A stretch of 64,000 nt of DNA from Pyrocephalus nanus (Eukaryota > Chordata > Aves > Passeriformes > Tyrannidae), in NCBI GenBank assembly GCA_038380795.1, contig CM076280.1, positions 2,901,501 to 2,965,500 of the forward strand, given 5' to 3'. Positions within the stretch are counted from its first letter, which is position 1, and each line of letters opens with the position of its first letter. A program made the position numbers and the translations under genes. Of this stretch, positions 13,321 to 25,300 are shown piece by piece. The notes beneath the pieces were generated by a model. That model made no database searches. It was not told the origin of the DNA and was given only the letters and a program-made list of their open reading frames with translations.

Positions 13321-16300
13321 GCAGCTTAAGGATGGTGTGGTTATTTTTTTTTTTTTTAAACAAGAATGAAGAGAAATAAAAATCGATACTAAAGACGCTT
13401 TTGACAGATAGACAGTGTATCTTTAAAAAGAGGGAGATTTCTGAGAGTCAGGAAGACAGAGGCAAGTCTTGGTGAGGAACTGGCTTGTTCCTGTGGTGCT
13501 GTGAGTGCAGGAGCAGGAGCTTTGTGCCTTGGTGGTGCTGTGTGGTCAGGGGAGATGATGGAGTCACCTCCTCCTTGTGTTGGGTGGCCAGGATGTCCCC
13601 TGTGCACGCTGAGGGTCCAGGCAGGGCTGCACAGCAGGAGCACATCTGTTTGTTCATCGTGTCCCAGAGAGGAGGTAGGACAGCACTGGTGGGATTTTGG
13701 CTGTGCCATGTGCAAGCAGACCCTGGCCAGTTAGCAGGACTGCTGGCAGTGTTCAGCTCCCTCCTGCAGGGAGTGAGGAAGACCCCAGCCCCACCTCACT
13801 GCTGGGTGCTTGTTGTGCAGCCCGGCGTGGCCTCGGGTGTTTTGGGGTTCAGTTGTTGTTGCCTACCCCCTTCAGTCCTTGACCCTGGGAGGCTGGTTTG
13901 TGTGGCCTGGCACCCAGGGGTGGCTCTGGTGCCCAGGGAAGCTGGATTGCACGGCATGGCACCCAGGGATGCTGCCTTGGCACTCAGGGATGCCCAGAGT
14001 GAACCGTGTGCTGCTGTGGGAGCAGCAGGGAGGGGAAGGGGAGAGGTGCTGCCAGGAGTGTGGGTAGAGAAAAGGCTTCTCTGCACAGTGTGGTGACCCA
14101 CTGTGGGCAGAGCTGAAGGGTGTGGAGTGAGGCTGTGGTGTCTTGGAGTCCCTCTGGCTGGGATGGAGACCCTGGAGGTGCCCGTCAAGCAAACTGGAGC
14201 CAGTCAGGAGGAGCACTGGTCAGAAAAGGGAGTAAGAAGGAGATTTTGTCACTGAAACTTGAGGGATGCTGGTTGTGTTGTGATGGGTGAAGAGATCTTG
14301 CAGGTGGTGTTAACCTTGAGCAGCTGGAGCTCCCTGGAGCTGCTCTCAGCAGTATTTAGGTTTCTCATGGGAGAGCCCAAGCTGTCCAGGCAGCTGGGAG
14401 CAGCATTCTCTGGCAAGGACTGCTTTACCCCTCTGCCCTCAGGGGCTGATGAATCTCCTCTGTGGAGAGGACAACTGAGCATTTAACAAAAAAGGGGATT
14501 TTACTCCAAAATACCAGAAGGCCAAAGGATGTAACAGTGGCCTTGGCAATTAACAGTGGTGCTCAGTGTCTGGTTTGATCTTGGCTGACAGTGGACCACA
14601 AAGATTTTCATTCTGATGAATTATAACATATATCTGAGACTTTTTCTTTGTGTAAAGGGCAGCCCTGGTTCCCTTAAGGTGTTGTATTTATTTGGATTTG
14701 AATCCAATGCACAGTAGGACAGACCCCACTGTCAGTCGTGGTGCACCCCAGAAGGCTCTGTGTGTTGGGCCAGCCCAGCATGTGTCAGTGGATGTGTCTG
14801 AAGGGGAAGTTTTCTGATCCACAGCAGTGATTCTTCACCCACTCAATTACAGATATAATAAATCTTTGGAAAACATGAATAGCCCAAGTGCAGATGGAAA
14901 TTTGGCACGAAATAATGTTGCTCCCAGCTGCTGGTTTTCCTTCTTTAGCTGCTGAATTTGGATCCTGATGACGGGAAGGGATCCAGGGGCTAAGTGGGAA
15001 GTGCAGAGGGTGACGTGGGTTAAGTGCTCTCCCACGAGGACTGTGTTTGGGTGGATCTCCCTGTACAGGAGCAGGGGCATCCAAATTTCCCTGAACAACT
15101 TCACACTGGTGCTGGGAGTGTCTCCTGGTCCAATGCTAAAGCATCTGCATGGTTGTAACGTGTCCCTACTCACCCCATTAACCTGTGTGTGAGCCACACA
15201 ACTTGTCATTGACCCCTTTAACCAGCTGGAGTCTCTGTTGCTTGGTGTCTGTGGTGTGTGTTGGGGGGCAGGAGGGAATGCAGGAAGGCTCCCCCACTCC
15301 CTGTAGGTTCCCTGACATCCTGGGGCTGCACTGTGGGGTGAAGTCACCCTGACTGAGTAGGGTTCATGGAGAGGTGACACTTCTCTTGATAGTCCACTCG
15401 CTGCTCCTCCCTCTGTCTCTTCTGCTGTCCTGTTTGATTCCTGTCCTGTCCTATTCCTGCCTTGGTGAGTGGTGAGCACAAAGCCGTGGTGAGCCTTGCC
15501 GTGGCCTCTCAGGGGTGGCCAGGACAGACAGTTTTACCCAGACCTGACTGTGGGGTGGAGCTGCTCCCCAGGGCTTACCCTCCAGGGCAGTGGGGGTGGC
15601 AGCTGCAGCAGAGAGCAGGTCCCTGGGGACTTTGCCTTAGTCACAGCAAAGGGAGAGCAGGCTGTGAGCAGGGGATGCCAGGTAGGACCCCCCTTGGCCC
15701 GTGCCAGGGAGCTCAGAATAGTCCCACTCTGGGCAAACACAACCAGTGTCAGTGCAGGCTGGGGACCTGACCTCCAGCTTCTGAGAGCCCAGAAGGGAAT
15801 ACACCATCATCCATCCCCATTTTGGTTTTGTTCCTCCCATTTTTTCAGTCCTGCTGGGCCCTGGTGTTGCTTTGGCTCACCTTTCTCAAAGGTTGTGTGT
15901 TTGGCCTTTCTTTCAGGAATTTTCGGAAGCACCTCCGCATGGTGGGGAGCCGAAGGGTTAAAGCACAAAGTAAGTGAGCACCTGTGAGCTGTGTGGGAGG
16001 AGCTGGGGTTTGTGCTGGAGGGACCTGGGGAGCTCTGTCACATGCAGGTGTGGGTAGAAGGGACCTGGCACTGGGCTGGAGAGAGGATTTGACCTGCTTG
16101 GTGCCATTCATCCTACAAAACAGAAGGCCAGGTTGCTGCAAGTCTCCAGGACGTGTGGATGTCTCCAAGCAGCCTGAAAGTTACTTCCAAGCACCCTCTG
16201 CCTTGGCTGTGGGAGATCTTTGGTGCAAGGAATGGGAGGAAAGCTGCAGCATCCTTGCCCTGTGTGAGGGTTTTGGTGGAGGCTCATGAGGAGAAGCCGA

Positions 16301-19300
16301 GCTGGGAGTTGAGCAGAGCTGGAAGCGCTGCCCGGGCTCCTGTGCAGCTGTGCCAGCTGTGCCTCCTGGGGTGGGCAGTGCTCCATGTGCCCTGCAGGCT
16401 GCTGGCTGTGTCCTCCCACTGCCATCCCCACAGCAGGACTGGGGGAAAGTTGCCTGCTGGGAGCTAAGAGATGATGAAGGGAGAAAGAAGAGCAACAGGG
16501 AAGAGACTGGAGCAAGGGGGAAATGTGCCTCACTGGGGAAGAAATCCCCTCTTAGGCCTGGGAAATGGCAGTTCCCTTTCCCTGCAGAAGGCAACACTCC
16601 TTCATAACTTGGTTGGGGCAGCTCCCTTGTTGCTGTGAAGTGGGCTGAGAGTGGTGTAACCTGCTCCTGAGAGCTGAGGATTGCTCCAGAACAGCTTGTT
16701 CTTCCCACCCCCTGGCCAGGCATCATGTACAGACTGCCCACAGCAAAGCACTGCTGAGTTCAATCTGCATTCTTTCCTCTCTCATACGCTGTGGGAAGTG
16801 ATCAGCAAAGAGCTTTGCCCTTTCCACAGTCTTTATTGGCATCTGAGTTAGCACTGCCTGACGTGGCCAGGCCTCACCTCCCCCAGAGCTGGGGGGAAGC
16901 TCAGGCATGTCTGTGCCTCTGCAACTCTGGGGTCATGTTTTCAAAGCTTTCCTCGTGTGCACAATACCTCAGTGCCTGGTTTGAAATGCAGACTGAGGGT
17001 GGAGATCACCTGAAGAACTGAAGATGTGACACCCACCCTGGACACCGGAGGGGACAGGTCACACCCACCCTGGACACCCTGCAGGAGGGGACAGGTCACA
17101 CCCACCCTGGACACCCTGCAGGAGGGGACAGGTCACACCCACCCTGGACACCCTGCAGGAGGGGACAGGTCACACCCACCCTGGACACCCTGCAGGAGGG
17201 GACAGGTCACACCCACCCTGGACACCCTGCAGGAGGGGACAGGTCGCTTCTCAGCTCTTCTGATCCAGACCTGCAGTGGATTCCTGTGCTGCTGTGGCTG
17301 CTGCAAACTCCCTGTCTGCCACCAGAAATAGGTATTAGTGGCCATAAGTGGCTGTTAATCTCGGCACAATGGCTCTCACACGGGCTTGCCAAGTCAGACG
17401 TGGTGGTTGGCACTTCCCAGGAATTTGCCTGTGGTGCAGCCAGCTGGGCCAAGCTCTCTGGATTCCAATAGGGAAATGCCAGTACAAACAATACAGTTCT
17501 CCTTGGGAAAGAAAAACAAAGCAGAGGTGTGGTGCTCACAGGAGTGCAGGCAAGCAAAGGCTGAAGGATTTCCTCTTTGGCAGTGAAAGTTAGAAAGCAT
17601 GAGATTTCCAGAGACATTCCTGTCCTGCTGTTTGATCCAGCTCCGATTGGGATGAAGGGATGAAGAACATGAAGGGAGAGCTGCCGGGAGAGCTGCTGCT
17701 TTCTTCTGGTCATGCAGGTCATTAGCTGTGCAGTGCATCTTCTTGTGAGGCCTTTGAGTCCAAGCACTCGCACTGGGACGCTGGAATAGCCTTGTTGAAT
17801 TGAGGATTGAGCTGTGTGCATTTAAGGAGACCATCAAGTGTCATCCTTTCTCCCTGTCCTGTGCAGGGCACTTTGTGCTATGTAGAAGAGAGACCCATGT
17901 TGGCTGTGTGGAAAGGATTCACTCTTGGCAAGTGGAAGGACGAGCCCAGGGGAGTCTGGGATGTGTGGCTTTGGTGGAAATCTACTGGCTGTTTTTTTTG
18001 GTGGCAGCAGCAGAGGTGGCTTTGGGATCTGTTAATGTCCTGCTCTGGTTTTATCCTAGCCTTTGCCGAACGGCGTGAGAGGAGCTTCAGCAGGTCCTGG
18101 AGTGACCCGACTCCCATCAAAGCTGATTCCTTCCATGACTCTCGAGAAAGTGAGTTCTGAGTCCTTCCTCCTGTGGGCAAACCCTCCAGTGGAGGTGTTG
18201 GCTGGAGTCCCACTGGAGTAACTCCTCTGTGCCCTTCTGTCCTGTCTGTGATCCTTTTAGTCTCCTGAGATCGGAGCACGTGACGCTCCAGGTGTGTGTA
18301 CCTGTTCATCTGTGTGTACCTCTGTTCATCTGTAGGGCACAACACATCGAACCTCAGGTTGTTAAGCAGTTGCCAAAGGATACCCAGTGGTACAGCTCTC
18401 TTACAGCCCTCTGTTCCCATCATCCCTTATTTACTTGGGACCCAGACAACCCACCTGGAAGCTTGCCAGTCCAAGCTTACCTCCACCAGAGTGGGGCTGA
18501 CTTGGCTTCCCATGCAGGAGCCCCTTCTGAGCTCTTCCCTAGGCTGGAATAGCTCCAGAACAAAAGTGAAGTGCTCTGTGAGATGGAGCTTTGATTTCCT
18601 GGCTGTGCTGCCTGCACAGGCCGTAGCTTGATAGGTGGTGATCTTCATTTGGGCTGCCAGGAATTCCTCTGGGAATCCCCAGTAGTGCTGCCACGTTCTG
18701 CTTGTGGGGACTGAGATGCTGTTGTGCTAATGTACAGGAGGAAATGCCAGCATCTTCCTACTGTATCCTTATAGAGGGAATGGCTGTTTTACAAAGGTTT
18801 TGTTGAAAGCCTGTAGGCAGGAACTTGGTGGTGATGAGTTTGAAATGGATTTCACTACTGAAATGGCCTGACCTACCAGGTAAGCGTGAGATCTGGCCCT
18901 GCTAGCTGCACCACACTGCAGGGGCAGGTGTCTGAAAGGCAGGCCAGGTTCAAAAGGTGACCTGCTTGTTGCTTGGCAGTCTGATCCCCCCCTGCTCCCT
19001 CAGCTAAGCAGAGGCACATGGAACAGCCACGGTTCAGACAGGCTCCAGGCACTGCCCAGCGACACTCGGACATCCCGACAGGCACAGAGGGAGGCATCTC
19101 GGTTCTCTTTCCTCAGTCCAGGAACCATCTCTTATTTTTAACCTTTAATGGTCCATTATATTCCTTCCAGATGTTTTTTTCCCCAGGAGGCATTGAAGGC
19201 CAACAGGTAAGGTCAATTTGGAGAGCAAATTCGAGTCCACTGTTGCACTCTGACTGTGTTTGCTGCAGCTGTCCTCACGCACGCTCTTAAGAATTCTCTG

Positions 19301-22300
19301 CCAGGATCAGTCTGACCAGCAAGGCAGATTGGCTTTATAATCCCTCAAAAGAAGTAGTCAGAGCAGTAATTACTACGAGGAGACCAGCTTTGAAGTCTTT
19401 GGACTTTTGCTTCTCAGCTTGGCAATGCTGAAGTGTAGAGAGTCTGTCTGTGTTCTGTCTCCTCCATGTCTGGAGTGACAGGGTGACTGTTGTGACTGTG
19501 AGGGTGGTGAAGCTCTGTGGTTCGTGGTGTGGAGCTCTTCGTGCACTCTCCATCCGTTCCCTGTCTGTCTGTTTGGAGACACCGGCCCCAGAGTGTGGTG
19601 TCTGTCACCCTGGGGAATGCAGGAGGGCACAAGTCTGGTGGCTTGTGGAGCCTCCTGCGAGGCAGCTGCCAGGATGGATGGGGAAGGCTGTTCTGCCCTG
19701 GTAATGCTCCCTGTGTCCTGGCAGGCCATGACCTTCAGGATTCCTGCGGCACTCTGGAGGGGGACTTCGACTTGAACTGGGAAGCAGAAAAGGAACTTGA
19801 AGCCATGGCATGTGATGGAGAAGACTTTATTCCACCAAAAATAATGGTGAGGGCTTCCAGCTCAGCTGCCTGTGTCTGCTCAGGCTCTGTGTGTCCTTTC
19901 AGAGCTGCTGAGTTTGGGATCTCTGTGGGAAGAGGCAAGTCTGTTGTGCAGGCAATGCCTCAGGTGTGTGTGAGGGTCACTCAGAGATCAGCCAAGACAT
20001 GACATGGTGTTCAGACCTGTTATTGTTGGGGTTAATGTGTTGAAAGAAAAATAGAAGGAAGGACCTGTAATCCAAATCAGAGCAGGACTGACACCAACAC
20101 AAAGCCTGAGTCTAGTTAACCCTGAAAATGGAGACCTGAGTCCTGAACCTGAACCCTAACCTTCAGCCAGAGTTGCCAGGCACCTTCCTGATGCCTGTGG
20201 CCCTGAGCCTGATGCAGTGTCACTCCTGCCTTTTGAACACTCCCTGCACTCCCTACAGCCAGAGGGGAGGCCGTACAGGAGGGATCCCTGCTGGGATACA
20301 GCCATTCCTGGTGACACATCCTCTGTGCACACCAGCCTCCCCTTCCCAAACTGTTCTCTCTGCTGCCTGTGAGGCAGAGCCGGGTGCTCCTGTGCTGGGG
20401 GGTCCAGGGGGCTGTGACACAGCAGGTACTGGGCAGGCCTGGGATGCTCTGTGGTGGAGCAAAGGCTGGAATACCTTCCCCAGGGATGCAGAGAGGCTTA
20501 AGTGACACCTGAGAGCAGCTCAACAGGGCACTGTTGGCATGGATTATGTGCTTCTGTCCACCCTGTGCTGCCTCCTCCTCATGCTGTTGCACCTCTTTTT
20601 TTTATCTCTTGCAGCTCATTTCTTCCAAGGTGCCCAAAGCAGAGTATGTCCCAACCATTATCCGCAGGGACGACCCCTCCATCATCCCCATCCTCTACGT
20701 AAGTAAATCCCTTCTGCCAGGGCTGGGGAACAGGCTTCATAGGGAGAATTTTTGATTTCCCAAGTTCCTGTTATGGTCACTCCAGAGCACTGATGTGATT
20801 TGGAAGAGCTGCCAGGGAGGGGCTGTGCTGTGAACCCACAGCAGCTTTGTGGGGGCTCAGGGGCTGGGTGGAACAGGAAGGGGCAGGGAAAAAAAAACCC
20901 ATGAGGGTTGTTGGGCTCTTCAGGCCCAGCCAAGCTGCACGGGGAGATGATCAAGGGAAGGCAGGGCAGGCTGGATCATTGGCAGACCTCTGCATTGCCA
21001 GGCTTAGGGCTCCTCCTTATGCTCATCCTTGGGATGAGCAGGACCTCGGAGCTCAGCAGTGAACACAGACCCCACCACCCCACGGGCTGTGCTGCATCCC
21101 TGCCAGTCACTAACTGAACTCTGATTTTTCTCTGGGAATCTGGCCTGAGCAGGTGTGTGAAACGGCAGCAAGGAATGAGTCGTGGGTCTCTTTTTCCTAA
21201 TGACTTATTCAGTTAATTTGAAAGGGAAAGTGGGACTGAGAGCCCAGAGAGCCCTGTGTGCAGCAGGCAGTGCTGCTGGGGGCTCAGCCTTGCTGCCTCC
21301 CTTCCTTGGGGAGTTGTGCAGTTGTCCTGATGATCCTGCTGTGCCAGAGGCACTGTGTTGGGGGTGCAGCTGTTTGTCAGCCAGCTTGCACATGGCTAAA
21401 GCTGGCTGCAAAATGTGGGCCAAGAGGCAAATAGGCATTGCTGATGCTGACTGCATCTGATGGACAGTCTGTGCCCTGTATGTGTCTGCAGCCTTCATCT
21501 CCAAGCCTTTGGGTGGATTTGGTCTTCATGGGCAGCTGAGCCTTCAGCTTCTGTGCTGAAATGTGATTTAGGGTGGTGATTGCTGTGCTGTGACTGCCAG
21601 CCTTGGGTTGGTGTAACTGTGCTCTTAGAGCATCCCTTGGCCTGGGAATGGGGTTGTGTGCAGTATTAGAGACCATGATGCTGTCATGGGAGCTGCTGTA
21701 GTGACAGTGAACCTTTGTCTGTCCTTTGTCTTGGTTTCCAGGACCATGAACATGCCACCTTTGATGACATCTTAGGTACGTGAGTGTTATTTCCTTTTCT
21801 CACCTCCTGCCCATTGCAAATGGAGCCCATCAATGTGCCAGTCACTCAGCTGCCCTGTGCCTCAGCTGCCACTCATAAAGGCGTTTCTGCCACCCCACTG
21901 ACACATGACAATCAGTCAGCTGCTCTTGGAAGTGCTGCTGTCATAAACCTTCACTTCTGGGGCTCGTTTTCCATGCCAAGCTCCTGGTTTGCAGAAGGGA
22001 AAGTGAGGCACGGGGGCAGCAGATACCTGTGAATTGCACCTGTGTGGTGGGTGGGAGCATGAACAGGGTCAGGAGGGCTGGCTCTGCTGCAGTGCCACGG
22101 TCAGGGCAGTGGTTGGTGCTGCCATCCCTCCCCTGCCCTGTGACACCCTGGGATTCCTGCTTCCCACAGCACCCGTGGTGTGTTGGTGCTGAGCAGCTCT
22201 CCCAGCTCCTGCCTGCAGGACTGAAGTGAAAAGAAACAAGATTGATTTTTAACCTCCTCCATGGTTCATATTTTCCAACATGTTTGGGTTTTGTTTTGTT

Positions 22301-25300
22301 TTTGGTTTTTTGCAGAGGAAATAGAGAAGAAACTTAACATTTATCGCAAAGGCTGCAAAATCTGGAAGATGCTGATATTTTGTCAGGTGTGTGGAAGTTG
22401 TGAAGTGCTTGGGTGATTTGCTACAAGTTTGTCTTTTTCTTCAGGGAGAATGAAATAAAGGAAGAAGCAATATTCCAAAGTCAGTGCCAGTGCACAGCTT
22501 TCACTTCCCATTTCCCAGGCACTGAGCAGGCTGGAGTTGCTGTGACAGCAGCAAATCAAACCTGATTTAGTGAGGCCAGGTCAAGAGCTGGGCTGGTTCT
22601 CAGCTGCTCTCAAGGAACCCCAGGCAAACCAGCAGCAGCACAGACCTCAAAAGGGGATTCCAGAGCCAGCAACAAGCATTTGCAGTGCCATTGTTATCGT
22701 TTGCATCCAGCTTTGGTGTGACAATGACAATGGTGCAAGCTGTGGATCAGGCTGGCTGGTGGCTCAGCTGGGAGCTGGAGGTCGGTGGAGGCAGGACAGG
22801 GGTCAGGGTACAGGCTGGAGCTGTGGCTTGGTCAGGTTCAAGCCCTGCTGGATCTGTGGCTTGCTGGGGATTTCCTTGCCAAGTCTCCTGTTCCTCGGGG
22901 TGGTCAGTTCTGGACTTGCCCAACAGCTGTGCCAGGAACCTTGACATGAGAAATGAGGAAGGAAACCTGACTGGAACTCCCTCCCCTGTCCCCTGTGCTG
23001 CAGAATGGCAGGTTTGCTGCCCACTCACCTAGAGATTGTGGCTTTTAATGTTCCTGGTGTTGTTCTCAATCTGTTTATGCCTTCTGCTGCCCAAGGCCGG
23101 TTCCTCTGCAGTGCCATCCCTTTCCTCTTCATCCCTGCCGTGCTCAGCTTCTCCTCTGCCCACCATGGCACGTCCCCCAAGGAACAGGGGATGTCCCTTG
23201 TCCCCAAATGACCCGGACTTCCTTGTCTTCCCTATTACTCTCCAGCGACCCACACTGACGATTTTTGTCCATTATTGTGCCTCTCTAGAGCAAGGTGGGC
23301 ACAGAACAGTAAAAACTGGCGAATCCAACCCCCCCACACTCCACACTGTGGATGTTTCCCGAGCCGGTGCCTGCTGGGGAGGGTTCCCGGTGTGTCTGCC
23401 CTGCTCCCTCGTGGCAGTTCTGGGAATGGCTGGGCAGGACGGGAAGTGCATCCAGGGTTTTTATCCCCGGGGCCTGTGCTAAGGGGTTTCCATGTGCGTG
23501 TCTCTCTCTTGCAGGGAGGGCCCGGGCACTTATACTTGTTAAAGAACAAAGTCGCCACTTTTGCCAAAGTGGAGAAGGAGGAAGATCTGATCCTGTGAGT
23601 GGCTCTGTCGTGATCTGGGCATGCATGGAGTTTTCCTGCTGGGTTTGCTCAGTGTTTGCAGCTCATGGCCAAGCAGGAGAGGTGGAGGGAGCTGGGGTGG
23701 GTTGTTCAGGGAATGAGGAGGATGGGGGGGGCTGTCAGCAGGTTGAAGCTCCTTCAGGGGGACGTGCAGAGGTGACAGAGCTGAGCTCGTCCCTGGGGTG
23801 CTGCAGCCCTGGTCACCAGGAGGTTTATGCTTCTGTCTGCTATTTAGCATCTCTTTGAACTACAGAATATCAAAATATTTTTTAAAAAAGGTATTTCCCC
23901 TCCTAACAAAGGCTTTGCTGACCAGAAAGCAGAACGTGCCCCTCGAGCCTCTGGTGCTCAGCAGTGGCTGCAGTAGCGTTGCTGAGCAGGCACCAAGTGG
24001 CAGAAATCCAGAGTGTTCCCCCCAGCTGTCTCCAGTCAGGGGGAAGTGGAATTTGTGTCTGCAAAGCCTGCTCAAAGTCCAGCCTGTTGCTGAGGAGGCT
24101 TTTCACTAACATGCCAGCCTGTCAGCTGGGGTTGCTGAGGCAATTTTGCTTCTCCTTGCAGAGTTGAGCTTTGCCTGTTTCGCTGCCTACTCACTTGTGC
24201 TGGCTCAAACTTCCTTGGCTAAGAGTGCTTGGCTGTGGGGGAGAGGATGTTACACCAACCTGTTCCTACACAACTTTCTGTTGGCCAGAGAACTGAGTAT
24301 TAAAATCAACATCTGCTCAGCAATCCCCTGCTCTGGCACAAGCACTGGCTGTAAAATCTTGGAGCACGTGTGCCCATACACGATTCTGAACACGTTCCAG
24401 GCACCATAACTGCTCCCAGGCTGATAAATCAGGGAGCTGCAGAAAGCTGTGAACACACAGCTGAAAATTTGGAAGCTTGGCAGTGAATGTCTCCTGTGTG
24501 TTCCTCGGGAGGCTGTCCTGAGGAAACCTGAGGCTGCAGAACGGTTGGAAAACCCATGGAGGAACTGCTGGGCTTTAGAGCCCCCCCAGCTCCAGCCCCT
24601 CTGCTCAGGGCTGTGTTTCACATCCCACGAGGTTCCTGGGCACAGTCACAACACCTACAGTGGGTCTGACTGTGAGCAGCTTCCCCAGCTGCTCCCTGCT
24701 GATTTCCTGCCCTGGGCATAAACCACTGACAACACTGGGGATAGAAATGGGAGAGAGGGAACTGGAGGGGATGTTTAGTAAAACTGTCACTCTAAAAGCA
24801 CTCCTGGTGGATTTTGCTCCCTTCTCTTCACCTTGGAGCCTCCTTGGCTCGATGGGCTGCTCCTCCTTCTCAGCCACAACTTGGACCTGCTCCTCAGGCC
24901 CTTGCTCTGCCACTGCTCTTCCTTCTCTAAGATTTGGCTTTTCCTGAACAGCCTTCTGAGTGGTGTGTGCACACATCCTTGGGATAAATCATGCCTATGA
25001 GGAGAGATGCTTTATATTTTAATTATGTATTCTGTTTTTTCCAGCTTCTGGAAGAGGTTGAGCCGGCTGATGAGTAAAGTCAATCCTGAACCAAATATCA
25101 TCCACATCATGGGCTGCTATGTTCTTGGAAACCCCAATGGGGAGAAGGTAGGAGCTTATGGATTGATTCTGGGTCCCCAGGAGCCATCCCTGTTTTCAGC
25201 TGCTAACTCTGATATATTTTCCTTTCAGCTATTTCAGAATCTGAAAAACTTAATGAATCCTTATAGGGTTGCCTTTGAGTCTCCACTTGAACTATCAGCT

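Larger units (their letters stand above)
12491..15916 (+). other. NSMF intron 5
   Basis: 3.4 kb. It contains a short CR1 tail (12795-12890), a T run of about 35 bases at 13285-13319, a second T run near 13344-13358, and an imperfect GC-rich repeat around 13880-13990 built on 'ggcacccaggg'. No coding exon is recognised. Confidence 0.8.

Noticed and set aside
17026..17331. Open frame of repeated THPGHPAGGDRS-like peptides.
   Set aside because: It is the 37-bp minisatellite. The period is not divisible by three and the array is inside an NSMF intron.
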